From contig CAZBQL010000013.1 in NCBI GenBank assembly GCA_964493985.1, forward strand, positions 1 through 46,356: 46,356 nt of DNA, given 5' to 3'. Positions 24,141 to 32,334 of this stretch are shown piece by piece. Source of the stretch: MGML01 sp964493985 (lineage in GTDB: Bacteria; Chloroflexota; Dehalococcoidia; Dehalococcoidales; UBA2162). Position numbers and translations under genes: made by a program. The notes beneath the pieces were generated by a model that saw only the letters and a list, made by a program, of their open reading frames with translations, was not told where the DNA came from and did no database searches. Numbering within the stretch: position 1 is the first letter of the stretch; each line of letters begins with the position of its first letter.

Positions 24141-26582
24141 ATGGCAGACAAGTACTCACCGCAGGAGATAGAAATTAAATGGCAGCAGCGATGGGCTGAA
24201 GACGGACTTTATACAACAACCGAAGATAGCCTCAGGCCCAAGTACTACGCACTTACTATGCTTCCATACACCTCCGGTGACCTCCATATCGGGCACTGGT
24301 ATAATTACGTGCCACCCGATGTACATGCCCGGTTTCGGCGGATGAGAGGGTTTAACGCCTTTCATCCGATCGGTTTCGATTCTTTCGGACTTCCTGCTGA
24401 AAATGCTGCTATCCGATATGGCGTTCATCCGGCCAAGTGGACGGACGAGAATATCACTAATCTGAGAAAACAGTTGAAGAGTATCGGAGCGATGTACGAC
24501 TGGAGTCGGGAAGTAATTACCAGCGAACCGGAATATTACAAATGGACACAATGGCTGTTCTTGAAACTCTACGAACACGACCTTGCATACAGGAAGAAAG
24601 CACCGGTTAACTGGTGCCCGAGTTGCCAGACGGTACTGGCTAACGAACAGGTGATCGATAACAGGTGTGAACGCTGTGACACCCCGGTATTCCAGCAAGA
24701 CCGTGAACAGTGGTTTTACCGGATAACGAAATACGCCGAAGAATTGATGCACCATGAAGGGATCGACTGGCCGGAACGCACCAAACTGATGCAGGTGAAC
24801 TGGATAGGGAAGAGTACCGGCGCGGATATCTCATTCGAACTCGATATTCCCGGTGTAGAAGAAAAAGAGATCCGTGTGTTTACGACACGACCTGACACTG
24901 TATACGGTGTTACGTTCATGGTCCTGGCCCCGGAACATCCACTGGTCGTTAAAATCACGACTCAGGATAAAAAAGCAGAAGTTGAACAGTATGTTGAAAA
25001 ATCGAGAGAACAGACGGAGATCGAAAGGCTATCGACCGAAAAGGAAAAAGACGGGGTATTCACTGGTGCCTATGTAACTAACAGGTTGAACGGTGAGAAG
25101 GTTCCTGTCTGGATAGCCGATTACGTACTGCTGAGTTATGGTACAGGCGCTGTAATGGCCGTTCCGGCGCACGATGAACGCGATTTCGCATTCGCTAAAA
25201 AATACGATATTCCCATCAGGGTAGTAATCGCACCTGAGGGGTATTCCGGAGAAGAACTGGATGAGGCGTATACCGAACCCGGGACCATGATAAACTCAGG
25301 AGAGTTCGATGGAACTCCCAGCCAGGAAGGTATCACCAGGATATCTGATTACCTGGAGAAAAAGGGCTGGGGAGGTCCAACGATCACCTACCGCCTTAGG
25401 GACTGGCTGATATCACGACAGCGGTACTGGGGAGCACCTATCCCGATGATCTATTGCGATAAATGCGGATTAGTCCCCGTAAACGAAGGAGAACTGCCTG
25501 TTCTGCTTCCGGAAGATGTAGAATTCAAACCGACCGGAGAATCACCACTGGCATACAGTCGGAACTTCGTAAACACTACCTGTCCGAAATGCGATAGTCC
25601 GGCAAGACGGGAAACAGACACGATGGATACGTTCATGTGTTCTTCCTGGTATTTCCTGCGTTACTGCAGTCCGCATGAAAATGAAAGACCCTTCGATCCG
25701 GAAAAAGTAAAATACTGGATGCCGGTAGACCTGTACACCGGCGGTATCGAACATGCGGTGATGCACCTGCTTTACGCGCGTTTCTTTTGTAAAGCATTGA
25801 GGGATATGGGGCTGGTGGAATTTGATGAACCATTCACGCGATTGTTCAACCAGGGAATCATTGTAAGAGAACATCAGAAGATGAGCAAGTCACGCGGAAA
25901 CGTAATTACGCCTGATGACCTGGTAAACGAACTGGGAGCGGATACCGTCCGTACCTACTTGATGTTCCTGGGACCCTGGGACCAGGGTGGTGACTGGTCT
26001 GATACCGGGATAAGTGGTATGAGTCGCTGGTTGAATCGACTGTGGAACTTGATGACCGAACCGTATGAAGAGCAGACTGTAGACAAAAAGACAGAGACCG
26101 ATTTAATCAGGTTTACTCACCAGACAATTCGGAAAGTAACCGATGATCTTGAGAAACTGCGATTCAATACTATGGTGGCTTCACTAATGGAGTTTTCAAA
26201 CTACCTTTCTACAGTAAAGAGTGAAGGAAAAGCCAGCAAGCAGGTGTGGAGCGATTCTGTTAAGACACTGATGTTATTGCTTGCCCCTTCAGTCCCCCAC
26301 CTGGCCGAGGAATTATGGGAGAGGACAGGAAACGCTTACAGTATCCACACACAGGACTGGCCTGAATGGAATGAAGAACTGGCGAAAGAAGAGGAAATAA
26401 CGCTGGTTGTGCAGGTAAACGGGAAACTTCGTGACAGGATTTTGGTTGTGGCTTCTATCACCGAGGCTGAAGCTATAGAAAAAGCACGGGCAAGCGAAAA
26501 AGTGAAGAATCATATCGAGGGGAAAACAACCGTAAAAGAGATATTCGTACCGGGTAAGCTGGTAAATATCGTAGTGCGTTGA
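24141..26582 (+). CDS. leuS: Leucine--tRNA ligase
   Basis: Class I aminoacyl-tRNA synthetase of 813 residues, normal for bacterial LeuRS. HIGH is at 49-52 (DLHIGHWYN). A zinc-binding insert (CPSCQTV, CERCDTP) follows. The editing domain carries TTRPDTVYGVTFMVLAPEHPLV and GTGAVMAVPAHDERDF, with the Thr-rich and Asp sites that remove mischarged Ile and Nva. KMSKS is at 580-584. The C-terminal anticodon-binding and tail domains are complete. It stands alone between the divergent FAH gene and hicAB. No T-box motif is seen in the 193-nt upstream gap. Confidence 0.97.
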   Translation: MADKYSPQEIEIKWQQRWAEDGLYTTTEDSLRPKYYALTMLPYTSGDLHIGHWYNYVPPDVHARFRRMRGFNAFHPIGFDSFGLPAENAAIRYGVHPAKWTDENITNLRKQLKSIGAMYDWSREVITSEPEYYKWTQWLFLKLYEHDLAYRKKAPVNWCPSCQTVLANEQVIDNRCERCDTPVFQQDREQWFYRITKYAEELMHHEGIDWPERTKLMQVNWIGKSTGADISFELDIPGVEEKEIRVFTTRPDTVYGVTFMVLAPEHPLVVKITTQDKKAEVEQYVEKSREQTEIERLSTEKEKDGVFTGAYVTNRLNGEKVPVWIADYVLLSYGTGAVMAVPAHDERDFAFAKKYDIPIRVVIAPEGYSGEELDEAYTEPGTMINSGEFDGTPSQEGITRISDYLEKKGWGGPTITYRLRDWLISRQRYWGAPIPMIYCDKCGLVPVNEGELPVLLPEDVEFKPTGESPLAYSRNFVNTTCPKCDSPARRETDTMDTFMCSSWYFLRYCSPHENERPFDPEKVKYWMPVDLYTGGIEHAVMHLLYARFFCKALRDMGLVEFDEPFTRLFNQGIIVREHQKMSKSRGNVITPDDLVNELGADTVRTYLMFLGPWDQGGDWSDTGISGMSRWLNRLWNLMTEPYEEQTVDKKTETDLIRFTHQTIRKVTDDLEKLRFNTMVASLMEFSNYLSTVKSEGKASKQVWSDSVKTLMLLLAPSVPHLAEELWERTGNAYSIHTQDWPEWNEELAKEEEITLVVQVNGKLRDRILVVASITEAEAIEKARASEKVKNHIEGKTTVKEIFVPGKLVNIVVR

Positions 26583-26628
26583 CTGTCGGTCTATTTAAGA
26601 TCACATTGGCAAAAGACAAACTGAAAAT

Positions 26629-26821
26629 ATGAAGGTTCATGATATAATCAAATTGATTGAAGATGATGGATGGTATCTGGTCGCAATTCGTGGAAGTCAC
26701 AGGCAATACAAACATCCCCATAAAAAAAGGACGTGTAACAATAGCCGGAAAATCGAATCATGATTTAGCTCCCGGCACAATTAACAGTATTTATAAGCAA
26801 TCTGGACTAAAGGAGCGGTAA
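26629..26821 (+). pseudogene. hicA: HicA-type mRNA interferase toxin, frameshifted
   Basis: Frame 0 from the ATG at 26629 encodes MKVHDIIKLIEDDGWYLVAI and then RGSHRQYKHPH, a clear HicA start with the catalytic His at 24 (GSHRQY). Frame 0 then runs into a TGA at 26761-26763. Removing one A from the run of seven As at 26722-26728 restores KKGRVTIAGKSNHDLAPGTI and then NSIYKQSGLKER, ending at the TAA at 26819-26821. The corrected protein would be 63 residues, the normal HicA size. The toxin is therefore broken by +1 in a homopolymer. Possible causes are a real inactivating mutation, a sequencing error or slippage-dependent expression. The antitoxin hicB follows directly. Confidence 0.9.
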
Positions 26822-26822
26822 T

Positions 26823-27032
26823 ATGCGGAAATATTTAGTTATATATGAAAAAGCTGGTGATAACTTCTCCGCTTATTCACCCGATATAGCCGGATGTATC
26901 GCTACGGGGAAAAACCGTAGAGAAGTCGAAAAAAATATCAAGGATGCCATTCTGTTCCATATCGAAAGATTAAGAGAAGATGGACTTCCATATCCCGAAC
27001 CGGTGTCATCTATCGATTACGTTGAAGTTTAG
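26823..27032 (+). CDS. hicB: HicB-family antitoxin
   Basis: A 69-residue partial-RNase-H-fold antitoxin that would bind and silence HicA. The sequence LVIYEKAGDNFSAYSPDIAG, then CIATGKNRREVEKNIKDAIL and HIERLREDGLPYPEP, is the typical HicB core. The C-terminal DNA-binding domain of longer HicBs is lacking, so any autoregulation would need another protein. AAAGGAG precedes the ATG inside the end of hicA, and the start lies 1 nt after the restored hicA stop, showing they were built as one unit. Confidence 0.92.
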   Translation: MRKYLVIYEKAGDNFSAYSPDIAGCIATGKNRREVEKNIKDAILFHIERLREDGLPYPEPVSSIDYVEV

Positions 27033-27096
27033 TTGATATTTTCCGCGGATAAGTATATACACTAATCCAAAATCTGATGAAGGAAGAATGTAGACA

Positions 27097-27903
27097 ATGA
27101 AAATTGCGTTTATTGGCGGCGGAAATATGGGGACTGCAATCCTTTCAGCGCTTATCGATAAAGGTCTGGCAAGACCTGCAGATATAACCGTAAGTGACAT
27201 AATGAAAGAAAGGCTGGAGTACCTGAAAAATACTTATGGTGTCTTGGTTACGACCGCTAATACTTCCGCAATAGGTGGCAAAGACGTAATCCTGCTTTCA
27301 GTGAAGCCGCAGACACTCCCGGAGATAATGCCCGAACTGAAAGGGAAAATCAATTCCGGGCAGTTAATAATATCGATAATGGCCGGTATCAAGATATCTT
27401 CGATAAGGGAAGGTTCAGGTCACAATTCCATCGTTCGTGTTATGCCGAATATGGCTGCCCAGGTATTCGAAGGGATGAGTGGCTGGACAACGACACCGGA
27501 AGTTTCGAATGACCAGAAGGAACTGGCGAGATCCGTATTACAGTCGATAGGGAGAGAGATTTACTTCGACGATGAAAAATATCTTGATATGGTTACTTCC
27601 GTAAGCGGTAGCGGTCCGGCATATTTCTTCTATTTTGTGGAAGCATTAACTGAAGCAGGTGTGAAAATAGGCTTTTCTCATGATGTAGCCTATGAACTGG
27701 TACTTCAGACACTTATCGGCGCCGGTAAATTGATGCATGAGTCAGGGACGGACCCTGCCGAACTCAGGAAAATGGTGACTTCAAAAGGAGGGACAACCGC
27801 TGCTGCCCTGGATATCCTTGAAAAGGGCGAATTTAAGGACCTTGTTGTGCGGGCACTTATGGCTGCTTACAACCGGTCGAAGGAACTTGGTGGTGAGAAA
27901 TAG
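27097..27903 (+). CDS. proC: Pyrroline-5-carboxylate reductase
   Basis: Last step of proline synthesis, reducing 1-pyrroline-5-carboxylate with NAD(P)H. The 268-residue protein has the Rossmann motif IGGGNMG at 6-12. SVKPQTLPEIM and MPNMAAQVFEGMSGW follow, and then the C-terminal dimer and substrate region SVSGSGPAYFFYFVEALTEAG with KMVTSKGGTTAAALD. The last codon overlaps the yggT start by 1 nt (TAGTG), so the two are coupled. Confidence 0.97.
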   Translation: MKIAFIGGGNMGTAILSALIDKGLARPADITVSDIMKERLEYLKNTYGVLVTTANTSAIGGKDVILLSVKPQTLPEIMPELKGKINSGQLIISIMAGIKISSIREGSGHNSIVRVMPNMAAQVFEGMSGWTTTPEVSNDQKELARSVLQSIGREIYFDDEKYLDMVTSVSGSGPAYFFYFVEALTEAGVKIGFSHDVAYELVLQTLIGAGKLMHESGTDPAELRKMVTSKGGTTAAALDILEKGEFKDLVVRALMAAYNRSKELGGEK

Positions 27904-28145
27904 TGTCGCTGGTATTTACCATCTTAAAGGTAATCTGTGAAATACTTACAGTCTGCATTTTCCTGAGAGCTATCATGTCATGGATATCCCCCGGACAGAC
28001 AAATTTCCTTGCCTATGTACTGTATCAAATTACCGAGCCTATCTTATCACCTATCAGACGAATCCTCCCGGCAACTGGTGGTATCGATTTCTCACCGTTC
28101 GCGGCGATAATCATATTGCAGGTAATATCATTCTTCCTCACTTAA
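27903..28145 (+). CDS. YggT-family membrane protein
   Basis: An 80-residue membrane protein of the YggT family. Two hydrophobic helices (VFTILKVICEILTVCIFLRAI and FAAIIILQVISFFL) flank the conserved ISPGQTNFLAYVLYQITEPILSPIRRILP loop. Family members are linked to cell division or envelope organisation, often near proC and cell-division genes, but lack a firm biochemical role. The GTG start overlaps the proC stop. Confidence 0.9.
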   Translation: MSLVFTILKVICEILTVCIFLRAIMSWISPGQTNFLAYVLYQITEPILSPIRRILPATGGIDFSPFAAIIILQVISFFLT

Positions 28146-28152
28146 ATAATAT

Positions 28153-28184
28153 CGCCGTAGCGTGCTTAATGAACAACTACGGCG
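28153..28184. repeat. Inverted repeat after yggT
   Basis: CGCCGTAG (28153-28160) and CTACGGCG (28177-28184) can pair as an 8-bp stem with a 16-nt loop, just after the yggT stop. It could aid termination, but no T run follows. Confidence 0.45.
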
Positions 28185-28212
28185 GTATTATTGCATGCTC
28201 CGCTATACTATT

Positions 28213-28238
28213 ACGGTTTTGCATATCTGCAAAACTGT
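28213..28238. repeat. Hairpin between yggT and the convergent ferredoxin gene
   Basis: GTTTTGCA (28216-28223) and TGCAAAAC (28228-28235) pair perfectly around a 4-nt loop. Three more pairs extend the stem to 11 bp (28213-28215 with 28236-28238, one G-T). ACTATT/AATAGT arms flank it loosely. It lies between convergent genes and may act as a transcription boundary for both, or it may be a small repeat element. Confidence 0.5.
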
Positions 28239-28306
28239 TATGCAATAGTAATTGGATTTAATATTCGATTGTAAAAAGAAAAGTTTCTACTTGACTGATG
28301 TTCTTT

Positions 28307-28552
28307 TCAGGAATGTAGTCTATCGTATTTGGCTTGCAGTTCTTCTCTGCTTTCCTGTCTGTCCGGATCAGGTTCAGGGGCGCCAACAGGACAAATTTCA
28401 GCGCATTTAGAAGACTCAGCGGCACCAACACATTCAGTGCATTTATCAGGATCGATTATATAAATAGTCTCACCTTCGCTGATCGCACCATTAGGGCATT
28501 CAGTTTCGCATGCTCCGCAGCTAATGCATTCATCTGAAATCTTGTACGCCAT
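28307..28552 (-). CDS. 2[4Fe-4S] ferredoxin
   Basis: An 81-residue low-potential electron carrier. Cluster I ligands follow CxxCxxCxxxCP (C9, C12, C15, C19). The second half follows CX2CX8CX3CP (C38, C41, C50, C54), the longer-loop version seen in Chromatium/Chlorobium-type ferredoxins. An acidic tail (PEPDPDRQESREELQ) ends the protein. It lies 31 nt after coaD at the end of the minus-strand run. Partner enzymes are unknown. Confidence 0.94.
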   Translation of the reverse strand: MAYKISDECISCGACETECPNGAISEGETIYIIDPDKCTECVGAAESSKCAEICPVGAPEPDPDRQESREELQAKYDRLHS

Positions 28553-28583
28553 TTACTGTTTACCTCCTTATTTTACCTGGTTT

Positions 28584-29087
28584 TTATTTTAACTTATCTC
28601 CACTATATTGATTGAAATATTTCTTTTTCAAAGCTTCTGCGACCGGTTCAGGTACAAGGTCGAATATATCACCTTTAAGTCTGGCCACTTCCTTAAGTCG
28701 ACTGGAACTCAGATACTGGTACTTAAGACTCGCCATTAAACAAACTAGTTCGATATCCGGAGAAAGCTTATTGTTCATTAGAGCCATTTCTCGCTCATAC
28801 TCAAAATCAGCTCCTATTCTCAACCCTCGAACAATAGCTTTCGCGCCAACTTCTTCGGCAAATTCCACGGTTAATCCGTTGAAAGACCTAACCTCGATAT
28901 TAGAATTTCCCTCAATTGATAATTCTGCAAGTCTTACTCTCTCTTCAGTATTAAACATCAGGTCTTTGGAAGGGGTGTCGTAAACTCCGATAACCACTTT
29001 TTCAAACAATCTGGATGCCCTTACGGCTATATCAAGATGTCCGTTTGTTATCGGGTCGAATGTTCCGGGATAGAGAGCAATTGTCAC
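28584..29087 (-). CDS. coaD: Phosphopantetheine adenylyltransferase
   Basis: Joins 4'-phosphopantetheine to AMP in coenzyme A synthesis. The 167-residue protein has the nucleotidyltransferase motif YPGTFDPITNGHLD (T14-x-G-H17), VGVYDTPSKDLMF, AIVRGLRIGADFEYE and the ISSSRLKE-like YLSSSRLKEVARLKGD block. It starts with GTG, overlapping the rsmD stop by 4 nt (GTGA), with AGGAGG 9 nt upstream. rsmD-coaD is a common bacterial pair. Confidence 0.97.
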   Translation of the reverse strand: MTIALYPGTFDPITNGHLDIAVRASRLFEKVVIGVYDTPSKDLMFNTEERVRLAELSIEGNSNIEVRSFNGLTVEFAEEVGAKAIVRGLRIGADFEYEREMALMNNKLSPDIELVCLMASLKYQYLSSSRLKEVARLKGDIFDLVPEPVAEALKKKYFNQYSGDKLK

Positions 29088-29638
29088 GCCGCGTCCTCCT
29101 TTCGATATACTGAAATACAGCTATCGCCGTGGCGATGTTCTTTGATCATTTTCAGCGAGTGGTATTTTTCAGATAGCGGGTTCCGGGGTGAATGGGTCAC
29201 TACTACCGTCGTATTCGCACCAACGAGCTTTGTATCGGCAAGCTGAGTAATAGTATCACCAATTGACATATCAGGGTATGGCGGGTCTATCAAAATAATG
29301 TCATACTCCTTGTCGAGAAATGTAATAGCTTTATTTACAGTGACGCAATGCACTCGTGCAAACTCTGAGAATTTTGTTTTATCCAGATTTTCTTTGATTA
29401 TAGCACAACACTGCCGGGCATGGTCTACAAAATCAACCCATCCTGCCCCCCGGCTGAGAGCTTCTATGCCCAGTCCACCACTACCTGAATACAGATCCAG
29501 CACATTTTCCCAGTTATCGGTTAAACTCTCAAGCATTGAAAAAATAGCGCCTTTAACCAGATCCGTCGCCGGTCTTGTAGCCATTCTTTTTGGAGCTTTA
29601 AGCCGGTGTCCCTTGGCCGAACCAGCAATCACTCTCAT
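29084..29638 (-). CDS. rsmD: 16S rRNA (guanine(966)-N(2))-methyltransferase
   Basis: A 184-residue SAM-dependent methyltransferase modifying G966 (E. coli numbering) of 16S rRNA. The N-terminal MRVIAGSAKGHRLKAPKRMATRPATDLVKGAIF is the family signature. DLYSGSGGLGIEALSRGA is the SAM-binding motif and LIDPPYP the catalytic DPPY. It is translationally coupled to coaD through a 4-nt overlap. Confidence 0.96.
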   Translation of the reverse strand: MRVIAGSAKGHRLKAPKRMATRPATDLVKGAIFSMLESLTDNWENVLDLYSGSGGLGIEALSRGAGWVDFVDHARQCCAIIKENLDKTKFSEFARVHCVTVNKAITFLDKEYDIILIDPPYPDMSIGDTITQLADTKLVGANTTVVVTHSPRNPLSEKYHSLKMIKEHRHGDSCISVYRKEDAA

Positions 29639-29675
29639 CGTGTGTATTGATAATAAACAGTGTAAGGTTTTATTG

Positions 29676-30422
29676 TCAAACTTTCTCCCCGTTAATCAAG
29701 TCCTGTATCCTGGGTTTCACATCTTTAAGAAGCGGTAAACCGTGTCCGAAGCACAGTATCTCTATGTCATAACGCGAAATTTTTTTAATCGATTCGAGAT
29801 TCTCATTTATATCGGAACAGACCATTTTAGGTGGTAATAACAGCTTTTTTCGACGTTTTCGTATTAAATCGCCACTAAAGAGCATTTTATGTTCTTGAGA
29901 ATATAAGCTGATACTTCCGCGAGTATGACCGGGAGTATGGATTACTTCCAATCCCCCAAGGCAATCCAGTCTTTCACCTCCCTCCAGGACTATATCTACG
30001 TCTTCAGGCAAGATTGAAAAAACAGACTGTAATTTGCTCTTAATCTGTGCCAGTGGTTCACGATACCTGTCTCCTGCATCAGGAGGATGTTCTCGAATTC
30101 CTATATCGTCTTTATGAACGGCTACTTTAGCGCCTGTGTGTTTTTTTATTTCAGCCAGTCCGCCCATGTGATCGATATGATTATGAGTAAGTACGATCAA
30201 AGCTATTTCTTCCGGGGAGCGACCGATATGGTGTATGAATTCAAGGACGTGTGATGCTCCGTCCTTCAGACCGGTATCTATCAGAGTAAGGGTTTCTTCA
30301 GCGATAATGAGGACGTTCGTCCCCCTATGAGTTATCTGAAATACACCGGGAATAACTTCAGTGGTACTGTTTACAAAACGCCGTATCCTCGATATCACGG
30401 ACATATCATATTCTGACTGCAT
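29676..30422 (-). CDS. MBL-fold metallo-hydrolase
   Basis: A 248-residue metallo-beta-lactamase-fold hydrolase. The metal-binding signature is LTHNHIDHMGG (HxHxDH), with further ligands in HTPGHTRGSISLY, FSGDLI and CFGHGLPL. The organisation is like glyoxalase-II-type or other general thiolesterase MBL enzymes. The substrate cannot be assigned. The gene begins 18 nt after purB and probably rides on the purine transcript. Confidence 0.9.
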   Translation of the reverse strand: MQSEYDMSVISRIRRFVNSTTEVIPGVFQITHRGTNVLIIAEETLTLIDTGLKDGASHVLEFIHHIGRSPEEIALIVLTHNHIDHMGGLAEIKKHTGAKVAVHKDDIGIREHPPDAGDRYREPLAQIKSKLQSVFSILPEDVDIVLEGGERLDCLGGLEVIHTPGHTRGSISLYSQEHKMLFSGDLIRKRRKKLLLPPKMVCSDINENLESIKKISRYDIEILCFGHGLPLLKDVKPRIQDLINGEKV

Positions 30423-30440
30423 AATAAATAGGGTGTAAAA

Positions 30441-31796
30441 CTATATGGATTTAGGAGCTAACTCCTCGGACTCAAATTTACTGATTGCCTCCTGAAATTG
30501 CACCTCTGTAAGACCTAAACGTTCGAAGATATCATCGACGTAACGAAGGTAATAATCATAGTCAAACAATTTTTCCAGCTCTTCCACGGTTAAATATCCC
30601 ATAACCTCTTTATCTGACTTAAGCAGGGTGAGGAAATTTCGACCTCCCTTCCACGATTTCATGGCATTTCGCTGCACAATCTTATAAGCATCCTGTCTAC
30701 CAAGGCCTTTATCAATAAATGCCAGAAGTACTCTCTGGGAAAATACCAGCCCTTTGGTAAACTCGAGATTACGTTTCATATTTTTAGGATATACCAGCAA
30801 CCCTTTCATTACCGAGGTAAAAATTGAAAGAGAATAATCCAGAAGAAAACAGGAATCCGGCAGTATAACACGCTCAGCAGATGAATGGCTTATATCGCGC
30901 TCGTGCCAGAGTGACATATTCTCCATGGAAGTAATCGAGTAACCTCTGATCAACCTGGCTATTCCGCAGACCCGTTCACATAATTCAGGATTTCTTTTAT
31001 GGGGCATTGCCGAAGAGCCTGTCTGTCCAGCCCCAAAGGGTTCTTCGACCTCCCGTGTTTCTGTTTTCTGGAGTAATCGAATTTCAGTAGCGAATTTTTC
31101 GAGTGAGCTGGCAATAATTGCCAGAGTTGTAACAAACTGAGCATAACGGTCTCGTTGAAGGACCTGATTTGAAATTGGCGCCGGAGTCAACTTTAATTTG
31201 GCACAGGCTTTTTCTTCAACTTCAGGTGATAAGGTAGCGTACGTGCCGACAGCACCCGATATTTTCCCGACCGCTATATACTTAATTGCTTCATTCAGTC
31301 TTTGGCGGTTTCTGCTCATCTCTTCGAACCAGACGGCGAGTTTAAGACCAAATGATGTTGGTTCAGCATGGATGCCATGCGTTCTACCGATTATCGGGGT
31401 AAGTTTATATTTGATGGCTTTTTCTGCAAGTACGTCTATTAATTCCTTAATATCCTGAGTCAGGATTTCTGACGCTTCGACGAGTTGGAGGGCTGTCGCC
31501 GTATCGGTCACATCCTGTGATGTAAGGCCCATATGGATGTACCTTGATTCAGGACCGAGACTCTCGGCTACCGCTCCAAGAAAAGCTGTTGTGTCATGAT
31601 GGGTTTCTTTGAGAATTTCTTCCATTCGCTTCAGGTTCACCCTGGCCATCTTTATCTTCGGCACTTCTTTTCGTGGTATTACGCCAAGGTCAGCCCATGC
31701 TTCGCATACTGCTATCTCGACATCAAGCCATTTATCGAACTTGTTTTCATCCGACCATACTTTTTTCATCTGCGGCCTTGAGTATCGTTCTATCAT
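30441..31796 (-). CDS. purB: Adenylosuccinate lyase
   Basis: A fumarase/aspartase-superfamily enzyme of 451 residues. It acts twice in purine synthesis, cleaving SAICAR and adenylosuccinate to release fumarate. Superfamily blocks are visible: HMGLTSQDVTDTA, IIGRTHGIHAEPTSFG, and the signature GSSAMPHKRNPELCE near 258-272 on the flexible catalytic loop. The ATG lies directly against the purE stop, with its Shine-Dalgarno (GGAGGG) inside the last purE codons. Confidence 0.97.
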   Translation of the reverse strand: MIERYSRPQMKKVWSDENKFDKWLDVEIAVCEAWADLGVIPRKEVPKIKMARVNLKRMEEILKETHHDTTAFLGAVAESLGPESRYIHMGLTSQDVTDTATALQLVEASEILTQDIKELIDVLAEKAIKYKLTPIIGRTHGIHAEPTSFGLKLAVWFEEMSRNRQRLNEAIKYIAVGKISGAVGTYATLSPEVEEKACAKLKLTPAPISNQVLQRDRYAQFVTTLAIIASSLEKFATEIRLLQKTETREVEEPFGAGQTGSSAMPHKRNPELCERVCGIARLIRGYSITSMENMSLWHERDISHSSAERVILPDSCFLLDYSLSIFTSVMKGLLVYPKNMKRNLEFTKGLVFSQRVLLAFIDKGLGRQDAYKIVQRNAMKSWKGGRNFLTLLKSDKEVMGYLTVEELEKLFDYDYYLRYVDDIFERLGLTEVQFQEAISKFESEELAPKSI

Positions 31797-32258
31797 TTAC
31801 TTCCCTCCCTGCAACCCGCTTCGGTAATTATCATATGCCTGTTGTATTTCAGGGTATTTAATCCCCAGTATTTCTGCAGCGAGATAGGCGGAATTTTTAA
31901 CACCTGCAGAACCGACAGCTACGGTTGCTACAGGTATACCGGCGGGCATCTGGACAATTGCGTAGAGCGCGTCAAGACCTTTCAGTTCACCACCTGGAAG
32001 AGGGACTCCTATCACCGGCAGGGTAGTCCAGCTAGCCAGTACTCCCGGGAGATGTGCGGCCATACCGGCTGCAGCTATTATTACCTCAATTCCCCTGTTT
32101 CGGGCCTCCAGGCCATATTCACGGGCTTTTTCGGGAGTCCGGTGTGCCGAAATGACATTCAATTCATAGTCGATTCCCATTTCTTTGAGAATATCGATGG
32201 CAGGTTGGACTGATTCCACATCTGATTTTGATCCTAGAACTACCCCTACCTTTGGCAT
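31797..32258 (-). CDS. purE: N5-carboxyaminoimidazole ribonucleotide mutase
   Basis: A class I PurE of 153 residues that converts N5-CAIR to CAIR. The substrate loop VLGSKSDVESV, then ISAHRTPEKAREY and AAAGMAAHLPGVLASWTTLPVIGVPL, are diagnostic. PurK, the usual partner, is not in this window. It is coupled to purB through direct abutment and lies 76 nt after purD. Confidence 0.97.
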   Translation of the reverse strand: MPKVGVVLGSKSDVESVQPAIDILKEMGIDYELNVISAHRTPEKAREYGLEARNRGIEVIIAAAGMAAHLPGVLASWTTLPVIGVPLPGGELKGLDALYAIVQMPAGIPVATVAVGSAGVKNSAYLAAEILGIKYPEIQQAYDNYRSGLQGGK

Positions 32259-32334
32259 TTCAATACCTCACAAACAAGTAATTTCCATCAATATTATATT
32301 CGAAATATTTAGAGAATATATCAGATGACAGAGG

